NCBI GenBank assembly: GCA_902801025.1
Contig: CADCGZ010000007.1
Coordinates: 24,642 to 88,641 of the forward strand
Direction: 5' to 3'
Length of the DNA stretch: 64,000 nt
Source of the DNA: an uncultured bacterium
GTDB lineage: Bacteria; Verrucomicrobiota; Kiritimatiellia; RFP12; UBA1067
This document shows, piece by piece, positions 16,184 through 23,395 of the stretch. Position 1 is the first letter of the stretch, and each line of letters begins with the position of its first letter. The notes beneath the pieces were generated by a model. The model saw only the letters and a program-made list of their open reading frames with translations. It ran no database searches and was not told the DNA's origin. The translations under genes were made by a program, and so were the position numbers.

Positions 16184-17393
16184 TGCCCCCTTTCGCCGCC
16201 GGGAGCGACAGAGTGAAAATGCACCCGTGCGGGCTGTTCGCCCGGACGGTGAGATCGCCGCCCATCGAACGCGCAAACTCGCGGGCGGTGCAAAGCCCGA
16301 TGCCGAAACCGCCCTTCCCCGACTCGAGGACTGTCTTTGCGCGGTAGTAGCGGTCAAACGCCCTCGCCATCTCGCGCGGCGACATGCCCTGACCCTCGTC
16401 CACGAATTCGACGCAGACGAAGCAATCTTTACGGAAGAACCTGACGCAAACAGGGCCATACGGAAGCGCATACTTGAGGTCGTTGCCGATCAGGTTCCAC
16501 AGTATCTGGACGACGAGCGTTTCATCCCCCATTGCCGTAAAATTGGGGACAGGCCCCGCGAAAGTGCCGTTTTTCAAGGGTTCCGTGGGGTCTGTCCCCA
16601 TATCGACGGGAATATCCGACCCGTCCGTGACGTCTCGGATGTCCTCACGGAAGAGCGCGTAGGCCTCTTTGTAGCACTTAACGAGGTCGACTTCGTCTCG
16701 TTGCGGCTTAGGGCGCTTCCCGCCAAGCCGAAGGAAGTCCTTGATGTTGGCGACAAGCCGTATCATCCGTTCATTGAGAACCTTCGCCTCTTCGTCGTTG
16801 CGTCCTATGGAGTAACGCATGCCAACAAGTGGCGTCGTAAGGTCATGGGCGGTAGCCGCGAGAAAATCGTCGCGCGAGCGCACATAATCGACAAAAAACC
16901 TCGCTCCGAGGAAGGTAATGCCCACAAGGACAATCAGAAACATAGGGCCAAAAAGATAGAACATGAACGCATAGTCGCGCTCCTCGATGTCGGTCCAGCG
17001 CACATACACCATATCGCCATCCTTCTCGCCAACGCCGCGAGCCCAGACAAGGCGTCCGTCCTCGAAAGCCCGCCACCCCCACATATCGTTCCACTTGGTG
17101 CCGGCGGAATTCCAGTCCTTCCACAACATGTCGGCCGGATAGTCGCCAAACTCCGATACGCCGCGAATGATGCCGCGGCCGCGCTCCCAGACAAAGTCAG
17201 CCAAAAGCGGATCCTCGCGCATTGCCTTCGCCGCATGTTCAGACTCCGCGCGGACACGCTCTTTTTCGTCGCGCACGATAACCGGAACGTCATTGAGCAG
17301 AAATCTGACGCCAAGCGCCACGACCACGACAGTCGGTAGACTTAGGGCGGCGACGCTCCGCAACAGTCTCCAGTTCATAAGATGGTAAGTCAT
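16167..17393 (-). CDS. Orphan sensor histidine kinase with an in-frame repeat insertion
   Basis: A 408-residue membrane kinase. Two transmembrane helices (LSLPTVVVVALGVRFLL and FGPMFLIVLVGITFLGA) flank a periplasmic sensor of about 110 residues. The dimerisation/phosphoacceptor helix is AATAHDLTTPLVG (His at about residue 200). The ATPase domain has an N-box (ILWNLIGNDLKYA), a G1 box (FVDEGQGMS) and a G2 box (GKGGFGIGLC). Residues about 265-284 are encoded by a palindromic mobile-type repeat lying between the phosphoacceptor and ATPase regions. There is no response regulator nearby; the gene sits 6 bp after the DUF4143 ATPase gene and overlaps the MATE exporter, which it might control. Start ATG 17393; ATG 17378 is possible. 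No Shine-Dalgarno is visible. Confidence 0.9.
   Translation of the reverse strand: MTYHLMNWRLLRSVAALSLPTVVVVALGVRFLLNDVPVIVRDEKERVRAESEHAAKAMREDPLLADFVWERGRGIIRGVSEFGDYPADMLWKDWNSAGTKWNDMWGWRAFEDGRLVWARGVGEKDGDMVYVRWTDIEERDYAFMFYLFGPMFLIVLVGITFLGARFFVDYVRSRDDFLAATAHDLTTPLVGMRYSIGRNDEEAKVLNERMIRLVANIKDFLRLGGKRPKPQRDEVDLVKCYKEAYALFREDIRDVTDGSDIPVDMGTDPTEPLKNGTFAGPVPNFTAMGDETLVVQILWNLIGNDLKYALPYGPVCVRFFRKDCFVCVEFVDEGQGMSPREMARAFDRYYRAKTVLESGKGGFGIGLCTAREFARSMGGDLTVRANSPHGCIFTLSLPAAKGGNEAVS
16543..16600. repeat. GGGGACAG palindromic repeat inside the histidine kinase gene
   Basis: Two arms, TTGGGGACAGGCCCC (16543-16557) and GGGGTCTGTCCCCA (16587-16600), are inverted copies with one mismatch and enclose about 29 bp. 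The unit is translated in frame. Its form resembles the GGGGACAGACCCC family of REP-like palindromes that are dispersed in many planctomycete and proteobacterial genomes. Confidence 0.8.
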
Positions 17394-17399
17394 AGTTAT

Positions 17400-18704
17400 T
17401 CAGTTAGATAGGCACCACTTCCAAACCGGCACTGCACGGATGCCGTCTCCGAGATCAGCCTCCGTATCCCAAGTGACGACGATACAGTCCTCAATTCCAG
17501 TTGCCGCCTTGGCCTCTCGGATGGCCGACAACTCGCGGCCAAAAGTCGCATCATCGGAAATGTCCCACGCCACCTGTATGAGACTATGCCGTCCAGACAG
17601 CTGATCGTATACATGAAAATCAACCTCGCGGTTGTCTGGAAGCGAAAGATAGTGCACCTTCCGCATCCCTCGCCGCAAGGTCAAATAGACAAGGTTCTCC
17701 AGCTTCCATCCCCTCTCGGCGTCAATCTTGGGCGTGACGGCGGAGATGAGGCCAGTGTCCACGACATAGTACTTGTCAGGATTGACCCGTTTGACCGCCA
17801 GCGAATCGGACATCACCGAGACTGGGTACACCAGATAAGCGTCCTTGAAATACGACACATAGTCTGCAACATCCTCGCGCCGAGATGAATAGGCAAGATT
17901 CCGCAGCACACCTGATATCGCGTGAACCGAAATCCGCCGAGCGTAGTTGTGCACAAGATAGTCAAGCGTATACAGGAGCGACTGCACGCTTACCACCTTG
18001 TGCCGCTGAAGCACATCCCTGTAGACCACCGCATGCAGATAATCCTGAAGCGTGGCGTTTCTTGCCGCCTCCGGCATGTCCTGCACCGCAGGGAATCCCC
18101 CGACATTGAAATACCTCTCCATGGCATTGCGCAGCATTCCCTTCTGCGCCGAAGTATAGACCCCGGCGGACAGCGGTTTCTTCAATACGGAATTGAAGCG
18201 CAGGTATTCGCCGAACGACAGCGGAAACACCTCAAGCGGGACAGACCGGCCGCGCATGGCAGTCGCTATCTCCTCTGAAAGCAGTTTCGACGACGAGCCC
18301 GTCAGGCACAACTGCACTTTCGGCGAATCTACGAGTCTGCGCGCATACGCCTCCCAGCCCTTCACATTCTGCAGTTCATCGAGAAAATACCAGATTTTCT
18401 CCTGTGCGAATTCAGGAAAAAGCTCCGCATGCGCCTCGCCGATCAAATGGAGCTGGTCAACAGTTATCGCTTTTATGCGTTCATCCTCAAAATTGAGATG
18501 CACTATGCGCCCCGGCGGGATTCCGCTTTTGATCAGCTCCCGCATGCGCTCGTATGTCACAAAGGTCTTGCCCGTGCGACGCATCCCCTTTATTACCGTT
18601 GCAAGGGTAGTCTTTTCATAATACTCGACATCGCGATGAATGACCACTTCCGGCAGTCCATCCTCATAAAATTCTGCCAATACGGTCTTTATGGCATTTT
18701 TCAT
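17400..18704 (-). CDS. AAA-type ATPase with DUF4143 domain
   Basis: A 434-residue soluble protein. The N-terminal ATPase domain has a Walker A motif GMRRTGKTF (about residue 35) and a Walker B motif IWYFLDELQN (about residue 108), followed by a sensor segment CLTGSSSKLLS. The C-terminal half has the DUF4143 features (LYTLDYLVHNYARRIS, KYYVVDTGLISAV, NLVYLTLRR and a nuclease-like DFHVYD). These proteins are widespread, mobile in distribution and of uncertain function; some carry a PD-(D/E)XK-like fold. ATG 18704 is chosen because a full sigma-70-type promoter lies directly upstream, its -10 box ending 7 nt before the ATG, so the mRNA would be leaderless. It precedes the histidine kinase by 6 bp. 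Its GC content is lower than that of its neighbours, hinting at acquisition. Confidence 0.9.
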   Translation of the reverse strand: MKNAIKTVLAEFYEDGLPEVVIHRDVEYYEKTTLATVIKGMRRTGKTFVTYERMRELIKSGIPPGRIVHLNFEDERIKAITVDQLHLIGEAHAELFPEFAQEKIWYFLDELQNVKGWEAYARRLVDSPKVQLCLTGSSSKLLSEEIATAMRGRSVPLEVFPLSFGEYLRFNSVLKKPLSAGVYTSAQKGMLRNAMERYFNVGGFPAVQDMPEAARNATLQDYLHAVVYRDVLQRHKVVSVQSLLYTLDYLVHNYARRISVHAISGVLRNLAYSSRREDVADYVSYFKDAYLVYPVSVMSDSLAVKRVNPDKYYVVDTGLISAVTPKIDAERGWKLENLVYLTLRRGMRKVHYLSLPDNREVDFHVYDQLSGRHSLIQVAWDISDDATFGRELSAIREAKAATGIEDCIVVTWDTEADLGDGIRAVPVWKWCLSN

Positions 18705-18711
18705 GTCGCGT

Positions 18712-18766
18712 ATTGTACTAAAACCGCGCCAACGCGTCAAGTGTTTGGCTCAAAAATCGAGCCAAA
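18712..18766 (-). promoter_or_regulatory. Strong promoter and inverted-repeat operator of the DUF4143 gene
   Basis: On the minus strand TTGACG (18735-18740) is followed by exactly 17 bp and TACAAT (18712-18717), close to consensus. Immediately upstream of the -35 box lies a perfect inverted repeat of TTTGGCTC with GAGCCAAA (18744-18766, 7-bp spacer), placed like an operator or activator site. No U-tract follows, so it is unlikely to be a terminator. The -10 to ATG distance of 7 nt implies a leaderless transcript. Confidence 0.65.
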
Positions 18767-18807
18767 GGCCATGATGGTTTAGTTCAACACGCTTGGAGCA
18801 TTTAGGC

Positions 18808-19381
18808 TCACTTTACCGTTTTTGTCCAGATGACACGGCCTTGTGCATCTCGATAGGTGGTCTTCCCGCTGCGATCGGTCGTTTGCGAGCCTTGGACGCG
18901 CCCCATCCCATCACGATATGTCGTCTTTCCGCTGGAGTCCGTCGTGACCGTCCCCTGGACGCGTCCTGACGCGTCGCGGTAGGAGCGCGTCGCGATACGT
19001 CGTCTTCCCGCTGCGGTCGGTCGTCTGCGAGCCCTGAATCCTGCCCTGTCCGTCGCGATATGTCGTCTTTCCGCTAGAATCAGTAGTGACGGTCCCCTGC
19101 ACGCGCCCGGAGGCATCGCGGTAAGTGGTCTTACCTCGGCTGTCGGTCGTCTGCGAACCTTGCACGCGTCCGAGCGCATCTCGATATGTGGTCTTCCCGC
19201 TGCGATCGGTCGTCTGCGAGCCTTGGATCCTGCCCTGTCCGTCACGATACGTCGTCTTTCCGTTCCGATCGACGACAGTTGTCGAGATCACCCGTCCCGA
19301 ACCATCGCGGTAGGTGGTCGTCGACTCGGCATGCCCGATGGCTGCCGCAGTAAGGCAAATTGCAAGAGTTATGTTTTTCAT
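18808..19381 (-). pseudogene. Exported 21-residue-repeat protein, frameshifted
   Basis: Begins with a signal peptide (MKNITLAICLTAAAIGHAES) and then about eight tandem 21-residue units of the form GKTTYRDGQGRIQGSQTTDRS, varying mainly at four positions. At about 18971-18990 a 16-bp near-duplication (the YRDA codons copied out of frame) shifts the reading frame: the 5' frame ends at 18911, whereas the remaining two to three repeats and the natural C-terminus (VIWTKTVK) are in the next frame, ending at 18808. It may be a real pseudogene, a phase-variable gene or a repeat-assembly error. ATG 19381 has an excellent Shine-Dalgarno (AAGGAGG, 7-nt spacing). Function unknown; the repeats suggest a beta-rich wall or surface protein. 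Confidence 0.75.
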
Positions 19382-19455
19382 AGCGCACCCTCCTTAATGT
19401 CCTGTATGTGCTGTAAGGGAGCACTCCTGCGCAAATCTGACAGGTTAATATAAAA

Positions 19456-19485
19456 ATTATCCACTTGCCTTTGTCACGAAAACAA
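19456..19485 (-). promoter_or_regulatory. Candidate promoter of the 21-residue-repeat gene
   Basis: TTGTTT (19480-19485) and GATAAT (19456-19461) are separated by 18 bp on the minus strand, about 75 nt before the ATG at 19381. A nearby TATATT offers an alternative -10. The rest of the 268-bp interval to 19649 holds only a short coding-like remnant. Confidence 0.4.
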
Positions 19486-19649
19486 GAACCGCTCAAAATT
19501 CTTATTGTTATGGGCACAGCCACATTTAAGCACTCTTTTACTTTGCAGTCTCGACATCGACATACTTTACGCGCGACGGCGATACTAGTTTGAACTTCTT
19601 CGATTCATCGCGACTCCGCGATGGGGACGGGCCCTAGCAATATGAATAA

Positions 19650-20594
19650 TCAAAAAGGAACGGCTGGCGTTCCCACCGGCGCAATGGGTGTAACCGACGG
19701 CGAAGGAGGTTGGATATCATTAGCAATGATCGGGAATCTTACGGTATATGCGTCGTATTCTGCACCTTCTTCGGCATTCTCGTCAGGCTTTATCTCGCCG
19801 CTTAGCAACTTGCATGTTACAGAATCCTCAGCAAGCGTCTGAACGCCTACAACCGCGACCTGACTTTCCTTCGCCGTCACCTTGCCGGTACGCTTATTGC
19901 GCACTTTCTTCCCCTTCTTGTAGACAACAAGTTGCTGACCTGGCTTAACGCGATTTGACGGCACATCAATCGTGACCTCTCCATTCTCAACGTCCAAAAC
20001 ACTGAACGGCGTGAGAGAAACCAGCGTGTCGACGATATCATCCACTACCATCTTACATGCCGTCTGCAAAACCTGCTCATTCATGTTGCTCAACTTAGCC
20101 GTCGCATTCCCAGTTGCACTCCGAGAGATGTTCTTGGACTTTATGGTTTCGCGCGAACGCATGTCAACAACGCGGAGAATCAACTCGATTTTCGCCTGCC
20201 TTGTGGACGTCGTTTTCCCATACAGATCCTGCGACTGTGTTGACGCGTATCCATACTGCATGACCGTCATCGCGACCTTCAGTGCCGGAGTCTTCATCGC
20301 GCTTTCCGAGCCACCATCCGTGGATAGGCTTTTGAACAACTGGTCGTCAACAAGTCCAGCCCCGATGTCCTTTGGAGTCAGCACCCTGTAGATGCCGGAC
20401 TCTGTAAGCGCGTTGTTGAGCCGGTCGACAAGACCACCGAAGTTGGGATTTGCAACGTCGGTCTTGTTCTCAATTGATTTTTCATCTACAAATACTAGAG
20501 GCCTCATGTCCGGACCATCCTCATCCGCCTCCTCGGCAATAACTGGGGAGGCGACTGCAATTCCAATGACCACGCTCGCTATGATTTTATTCAT
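19650..20594 (-). CDS. Exported CsgG-like protein (314 aa)
   Basis: Signal peptide MNKIIASVVIGIAVASPVIA followed by an acidic linker and a domain with CsgG/LpoB-type features: FGGLVDRLNNALTESGIYRVLTPKDI, an alpha/beta segment ALKVAMTVMQYGYAS, and IELILRVVDMRSRETIKSK. The C-terminal third (FSVLDVENGEVTIDVPSN, PGQQLVVYKKGKKV) looks like a small beta domain of the kind found in outer-membrane assembly partners. It ends in a Pro-rich tail. CsgG forms the curli secretion channel and LpoB activates a penicillin-binding protein; here no lipobox is present. It is the last of three consecutive exported genes with 16-18 bp gaps. Shine-Dalgarno GAGGAA lies upstream. Exact role unknown. Confidence 0.7.
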   Translation of the reverse strand: MNKIIASVVIGIAVASPVIAEEADEDGPDMRPLVFVDEKSIENKTDVANPNFGGLVDRLNNALTESGIYRVLTPKDIGAGLVDDQLFKSLSTDGGSESAMKTPALKVAMTVMQYGYASTQSQDLYGKTTSTRQAKIELILRVVDMRSRETIKSKNISRSATGNATAKLSNMNEQVLQTACKMVVDDIVDTLVSLTPFSVLDVENGEVTIDVPSNRVKPGQQLVVYKKGKKVRNKRTGKVTAKESQVAVVGVQTLAEDSVTCKLLSGEIKPDENAEEGAEYDAYTVRFPIIANDIQPPSPSVTPIAPVGTPAVPF

Positions 20595-20612
20595 TTAAAT
20601 GGTTCCTCTTGT

Positions 20613-21626
20613 CTATCTGTTCAAAATCTCGGAGAGATTCCCCATGAATCCGTTGGCAGGCTGCTCAAGCAACCCAACCGATGTCCACTGAAACACAGAA
20701 CGCGGTTTGTCGGCGTCATAGCCATCGACATGCACCCAGGCGCCATCGCTCGTGACTGGAGCGTTGCCTAGACCAATTGTCCCTGTGCCGACGCGCTGGC
20801 GGACGGATTCCTGCCGTCCGTCAAGGCCGTCCCTGAGGCGATAGCGGTAGAACTCTACATGCATCCCAGATCGGACGCCGTAGTCAGAACCGACGCTGAT
20901 ATGCGCATACTCGCCATTTTGACAGGTTTCGGTAACATATATCGGCGGAGCAAACTTAAACGCATACCTGCTCATAGCCTTGGCGACAGCAGTGCAAGCT
21001 GCCTCCTCCAGCATCGTGGCGTTCGGCCTCATGCTGCCGTCGTCGCTTTGCGTCACCGTCCCCTGCCCCGCAAATTCAAACACCGAGTGGCCGGCTGGCG
21101 AAATCATCCTGACTTCAACGGATACGTTGGCAGTCCATTCGGCAGGGTGCTGCCCATTGACCGTAACGAATTGATTTACCTTTAGCTGCAAATCGAGGTT
21201 TGATATGTTGTAGGTGATGCGATAGATTTCCGGCTGGGAACCATCGGCGGCAACCGACACTATCGGAGCCTCTCCTTCGCCAGTTATCTGAAGGTCACGA
21301 AGGCCAGACACTATCTCGCGGAGCTTCGCCTTTGCACTTTGCGCCATCATGCGTCGAACCTCTACATTCCGGCATAGCGCATTTGCCTGCGGATCGTTGG
21401 AGCGCGGCACATAAGACGGGCTCAGGAACAGGACCATGCCATCGGCTTCCTGAATTACGACCGGTCTTCGGAATTGCTGCCGCTGACGATAGTCGGCGGC
21501 AGCCTTGGCGACAAACGGCTTGTTTCCCTCGTCGATTGCATCATCTCCGGGAGCGACCGCGCCAGTGTATGACACACACCCAGACAGGAGCGCCGCCGCA
21601 ACGCAGAAAATCCGACTATTTTTCAT
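20613..21626 (-). CDS. Lipoprotein, middle gene of the CsgG-like operon (337 aa)
   Basis: Signal peptide with lipobox (IFCVAAALLSGC, Cys at about residue 17) predicts lipid attachment. A conserved-looking core follows: VVIQEADGMVLFLSPSYVP, a helical CRNVEVRRMMAQSAKAKLREIVSG segment read in part, and beta-rich stretches (QLKVNQFVTVNGQ, EWTANVSVEVRMISPAG). A C-terminal region (AHISVGSDYGVRSGMHVEFYR) resembles the SH3-like tail of CsgG-group proteins. The start at ATG 21626 is chosen for the signal peptide; the frame extends 12 codons upstream without support. It is flanked closely by exported genes on both sides, suggesting one envelope complex. Family not recognised. Confidence 0.72.
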   Translation of the reverse strand: MKNSRIFCVAAALLSGCVSYTGAVAPGDDAIDEGNKPFVAKAAADYRQRQQFRRPVVIQEADGMVLFLSPSYVPRSNDPQANALCRNVEVRRMMAQSAKAKLREIVSGLRDLQITGEGEAPIVSVAADGSQPEIYRITYNISNLDLQLKVNQFVTVNGQHPAEWTANVSVEVRMISPAGHSVFEFAGQGTVTQSDDGSMRPNATMLEEAACTAVAKAMSRYAFKFAPPIYVTETCQNGEYAHISVGSDYGVRSGMHVEFYRYRLRDGLDGRQESVRQRVGTGTIGLGNAPVTSDGAWVHVDGYDADKPRSVFQWTSVGLLEQPANGFMGNLSEILNR

Positions 21627-21642
21627 GTTGGAGTCTCCGCTC

Positions 21643-22962
21643 TCACTTCGCGCCTTCTTCAACAGGCACTTCTACTGGTGCCTTTGTCATTTTAAAGTCG
21701 TATTTCTTCATCGTGGAAGTGACATTCAACGAACCCTTCATATCCTTGAAACCATCACACATCGCCTCGAAAACATACGCGCCCTTGCGGATTTCTGCGG
21801 GACCGGCGGACGTTATCTCCACAGGATCCCCTTCCCATCCTTTCGGCGTCAACGTAACAGACGGGAATGCATCGCCTCCGGCCTTGAAAGTGAACTCTAC
21901 CTCCTGCATGGCTTTTTCGAATGACTCGGTGAATGTCTTGCTTGCGCCAATCACCACCTTCTTGGAGTCCTTGCCACCCGCGAAGAGATACTCGCCTTCG
22001 ACCTTGAAGGTGTACGACCCCTTGCGGATATCGACCGTTTCGCCGTCAGACGGCGTCGCCACTGGCTCATTCTTTCCATCCAGCACCGATATCGTAATCG
22101 CAGAGGGCTCAAACCCCTCAATCTTCCCGATAGGTTTGAACTTGAACGTGCAGGACGCGACAAAATGCTCGTAGATCAACTTGGCCATCTGCTCCACTGC
22201 GTCGTCTACAAGTTCATCGTAGACGGTTCCCGAGTCAAATGTGCCACCAACATCGGTTATGGTACGCTTGCGCTTCGCCATAACTTCGTTGGAAAACTCC
22301 TGCGTGCCGTCTAGCATGTTCTGCACCTTTAGCACAAACTTCCGCGAATATGTCGTGTCGCGGAACGAAACCCCGCCGACGGTGCCTTCATGCTCCTGAT
22401 GGTGAAGGTCCTCGACATCGACTATTATATTGTAGGACGATGCCATGCGCGCGAGCGCGAAAAGCTGCTCCTGCTTCTCCTGCGATTCAGAGTTCGCTTC
22501 GTTGAGCATTTCCGCCATGTCGTTGCGCTCAAGAATCTTGAACACTCCGTACTGGGAAAGCTTTGCATTGAGCTTCTTCATGCCGTAGAACAGTGGACGG
22601 TTCTCCGCAGTCTTGAACATCGTGTCTCGGAGCTTCTCGATCTGCTCTTCCTGCTTCCTATACGCCTCCTCGTCTTTCTGCATCTGAGCCTTGCGCGCCT
22701 GCATCCTTTCCCAGAAATTAGCAAGCTTAAGCGCAGTGGCGTCCTGCGAGTCAAGGCAGGCCATCTCCTGAGGTGTAAGCTTCATGGGCTCTGAATTTAC
22801 CGACTTACGCTGAACTGGCTTCAGGAACTTGTTGAGCTCTGCGTCCAGTGGACGGAAGTGAAGCACACTGAGACCAATCTGTTCTGCAGCGTCCGCACAG
22901 ACAACGCACACACAGGCAATCGCCGTTGCAAGGACTGCCTCAAATCTTGATTTTGCCTTCAT
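21643..22962 (-). CDS. Exported protein with CsgG-like and PEGA-like regions (439 aa)
   Basis: Signal peptide (MKAKSRFEAVLATAIACVCVVCADA) followed by a charged coiled-coil-like stretch with many Lys, Glu and Gln (about residues 80-120). The central domain (LFYGMKKLNAKLSQYGVFKILERND, NIIVDVEDLHHQ) parallels the CsgG-like core in the third gene of the operon. The C-terminal part contains two PEGA-like beta units (PSAITISVLDGKNEPVATPSDG, IRKGSYTFKVEGEYLFAGG and a second IRKGAYVFEAMCDGF), a type of repeat found in surface-exposed bacterial proteins. It starts after a clear Shine-Dalgarno (GAAGGAA, 8-nt spacing). It heads the three-gene operon. Confidence 0.7.
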   Translation of the reverse strand: MKAKSRFEAVLATAIACVCVVCADAAEQIGLSVLHFRPLDAELNKFLKPVQRKSVNSEPMKLTPQEMACLDSQDATALKLANFWERMQARKAQMQKDEEAYRKQEEQIEKLRDTMFKTAENRPLFYGMKKLNAKLSQYGVFKILERNDMAEMLNEANSESQEKQEQLFALARMASSYNIIVDVEDLHHQEHEGTVGGVSFRDTTYSRKFVLKVQNMLDGTQEFSNEVMAKRKRTITDVGGTFDSGTVYDELVDDAVEQMAKLIYEHFVASCTFKFKPIGKIEGFEPSAITISVLDGKNEPVATPSDGETVDIRKGSYTFKVEGEYLFAGGKDSKKVVIGASKTFTESFEKAMQEVEFTFKAGGDAFPSVTLTPKGWEGDPVEITSAGPAEIRKGAYVFEAMCDGFKDMKGSLNVTSTMKKYDFKMTKAPVEVPVEEGAK

Positions 22963-23366
22963 AATTACTATTCCTTCTTTGAGCCCACGTAGTTATACGT
23001 TAGTTGCACCTCGGGGTCGCAGGGCTGGCGGCTCCTTGATGCCGGAAGCCGCCATCTCAATAGAACAAGAGCGGCGCACTCCCGAAATTCTGTCTTTCAG
23101 AGGCACCGCTAAGAGCCCATGCAGAAACATGAATAGGAAAGTGCGCCGCATGGATAATCCACGCGCACGCACAGTCGTAGTTCGCTTCTGCATTAGAAAA
23201 TTAGCGGTTTTCTGAAAAGCTACTATACGCTGTCGCGTACGATGACGGATGTTGCCACCCGCCCTTGGCGAACTCCACTTTCGCGTGCCGCCAGTCCCAG
23301 GCCATCCTGCGCCCGGGAGTATGGAAAAGATCAAGTTGTCACGCGGTCACCCGCAAGACAGAAGTA
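22963..23366 (-). other. 404-bp interval with a promoter at its head and no convincing gene
   Basis: Bounded by the CsgG-type operon start and the ELM1-like stop. A strong minus-strand promoter lies at the right edge (TTGCCA at 23390-23395, 18 bp, TGG-TATAAT at 23366-23371), so the interval is probably transcribed as a long leader of the operon or as a separate RNA. A 52-codon frame starts at 23151 (MRRTFLFMFLHG...) and ends at 22993; a longer stop-free frame of 113 codons covers the same strand. An imperfect hairpin (GGCGGCT ... AGCCGCC) lies at 23027-23053. No Shine-Dalgarno before the 52-codon frame was found. Coding status is unresolved. Confidence 0.4.
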
Positions 23367-23395
23367 TTATACCACACCGCGCTTCAAAATGGCAA
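23366..23395 (-). promoter_or_regulatory. Extended -10 promoter at the 3' end of the ELM1-like gene
   Basis: TTGCCA (23390-23395), 18-bp spacer, then TGTGG-TATAAT with TATAAT at 23366-23371, on the minus strand. It lies over the last codons of the ELM1-like gene. Transcription would enter the 404-bp interval and may reach the CsgG-type operon starting at 22962, which would give about 400 nt of untranslated leader. Confidence 0.55.

Noticed and set aside
18744..18766. Inverted repeat as a terminator of the upstream 21-residue-repeat gene
   Set aside because: It lacks a T-run on the minus strand and lies directly against the -35 box of the next gene, which fits an operator better.
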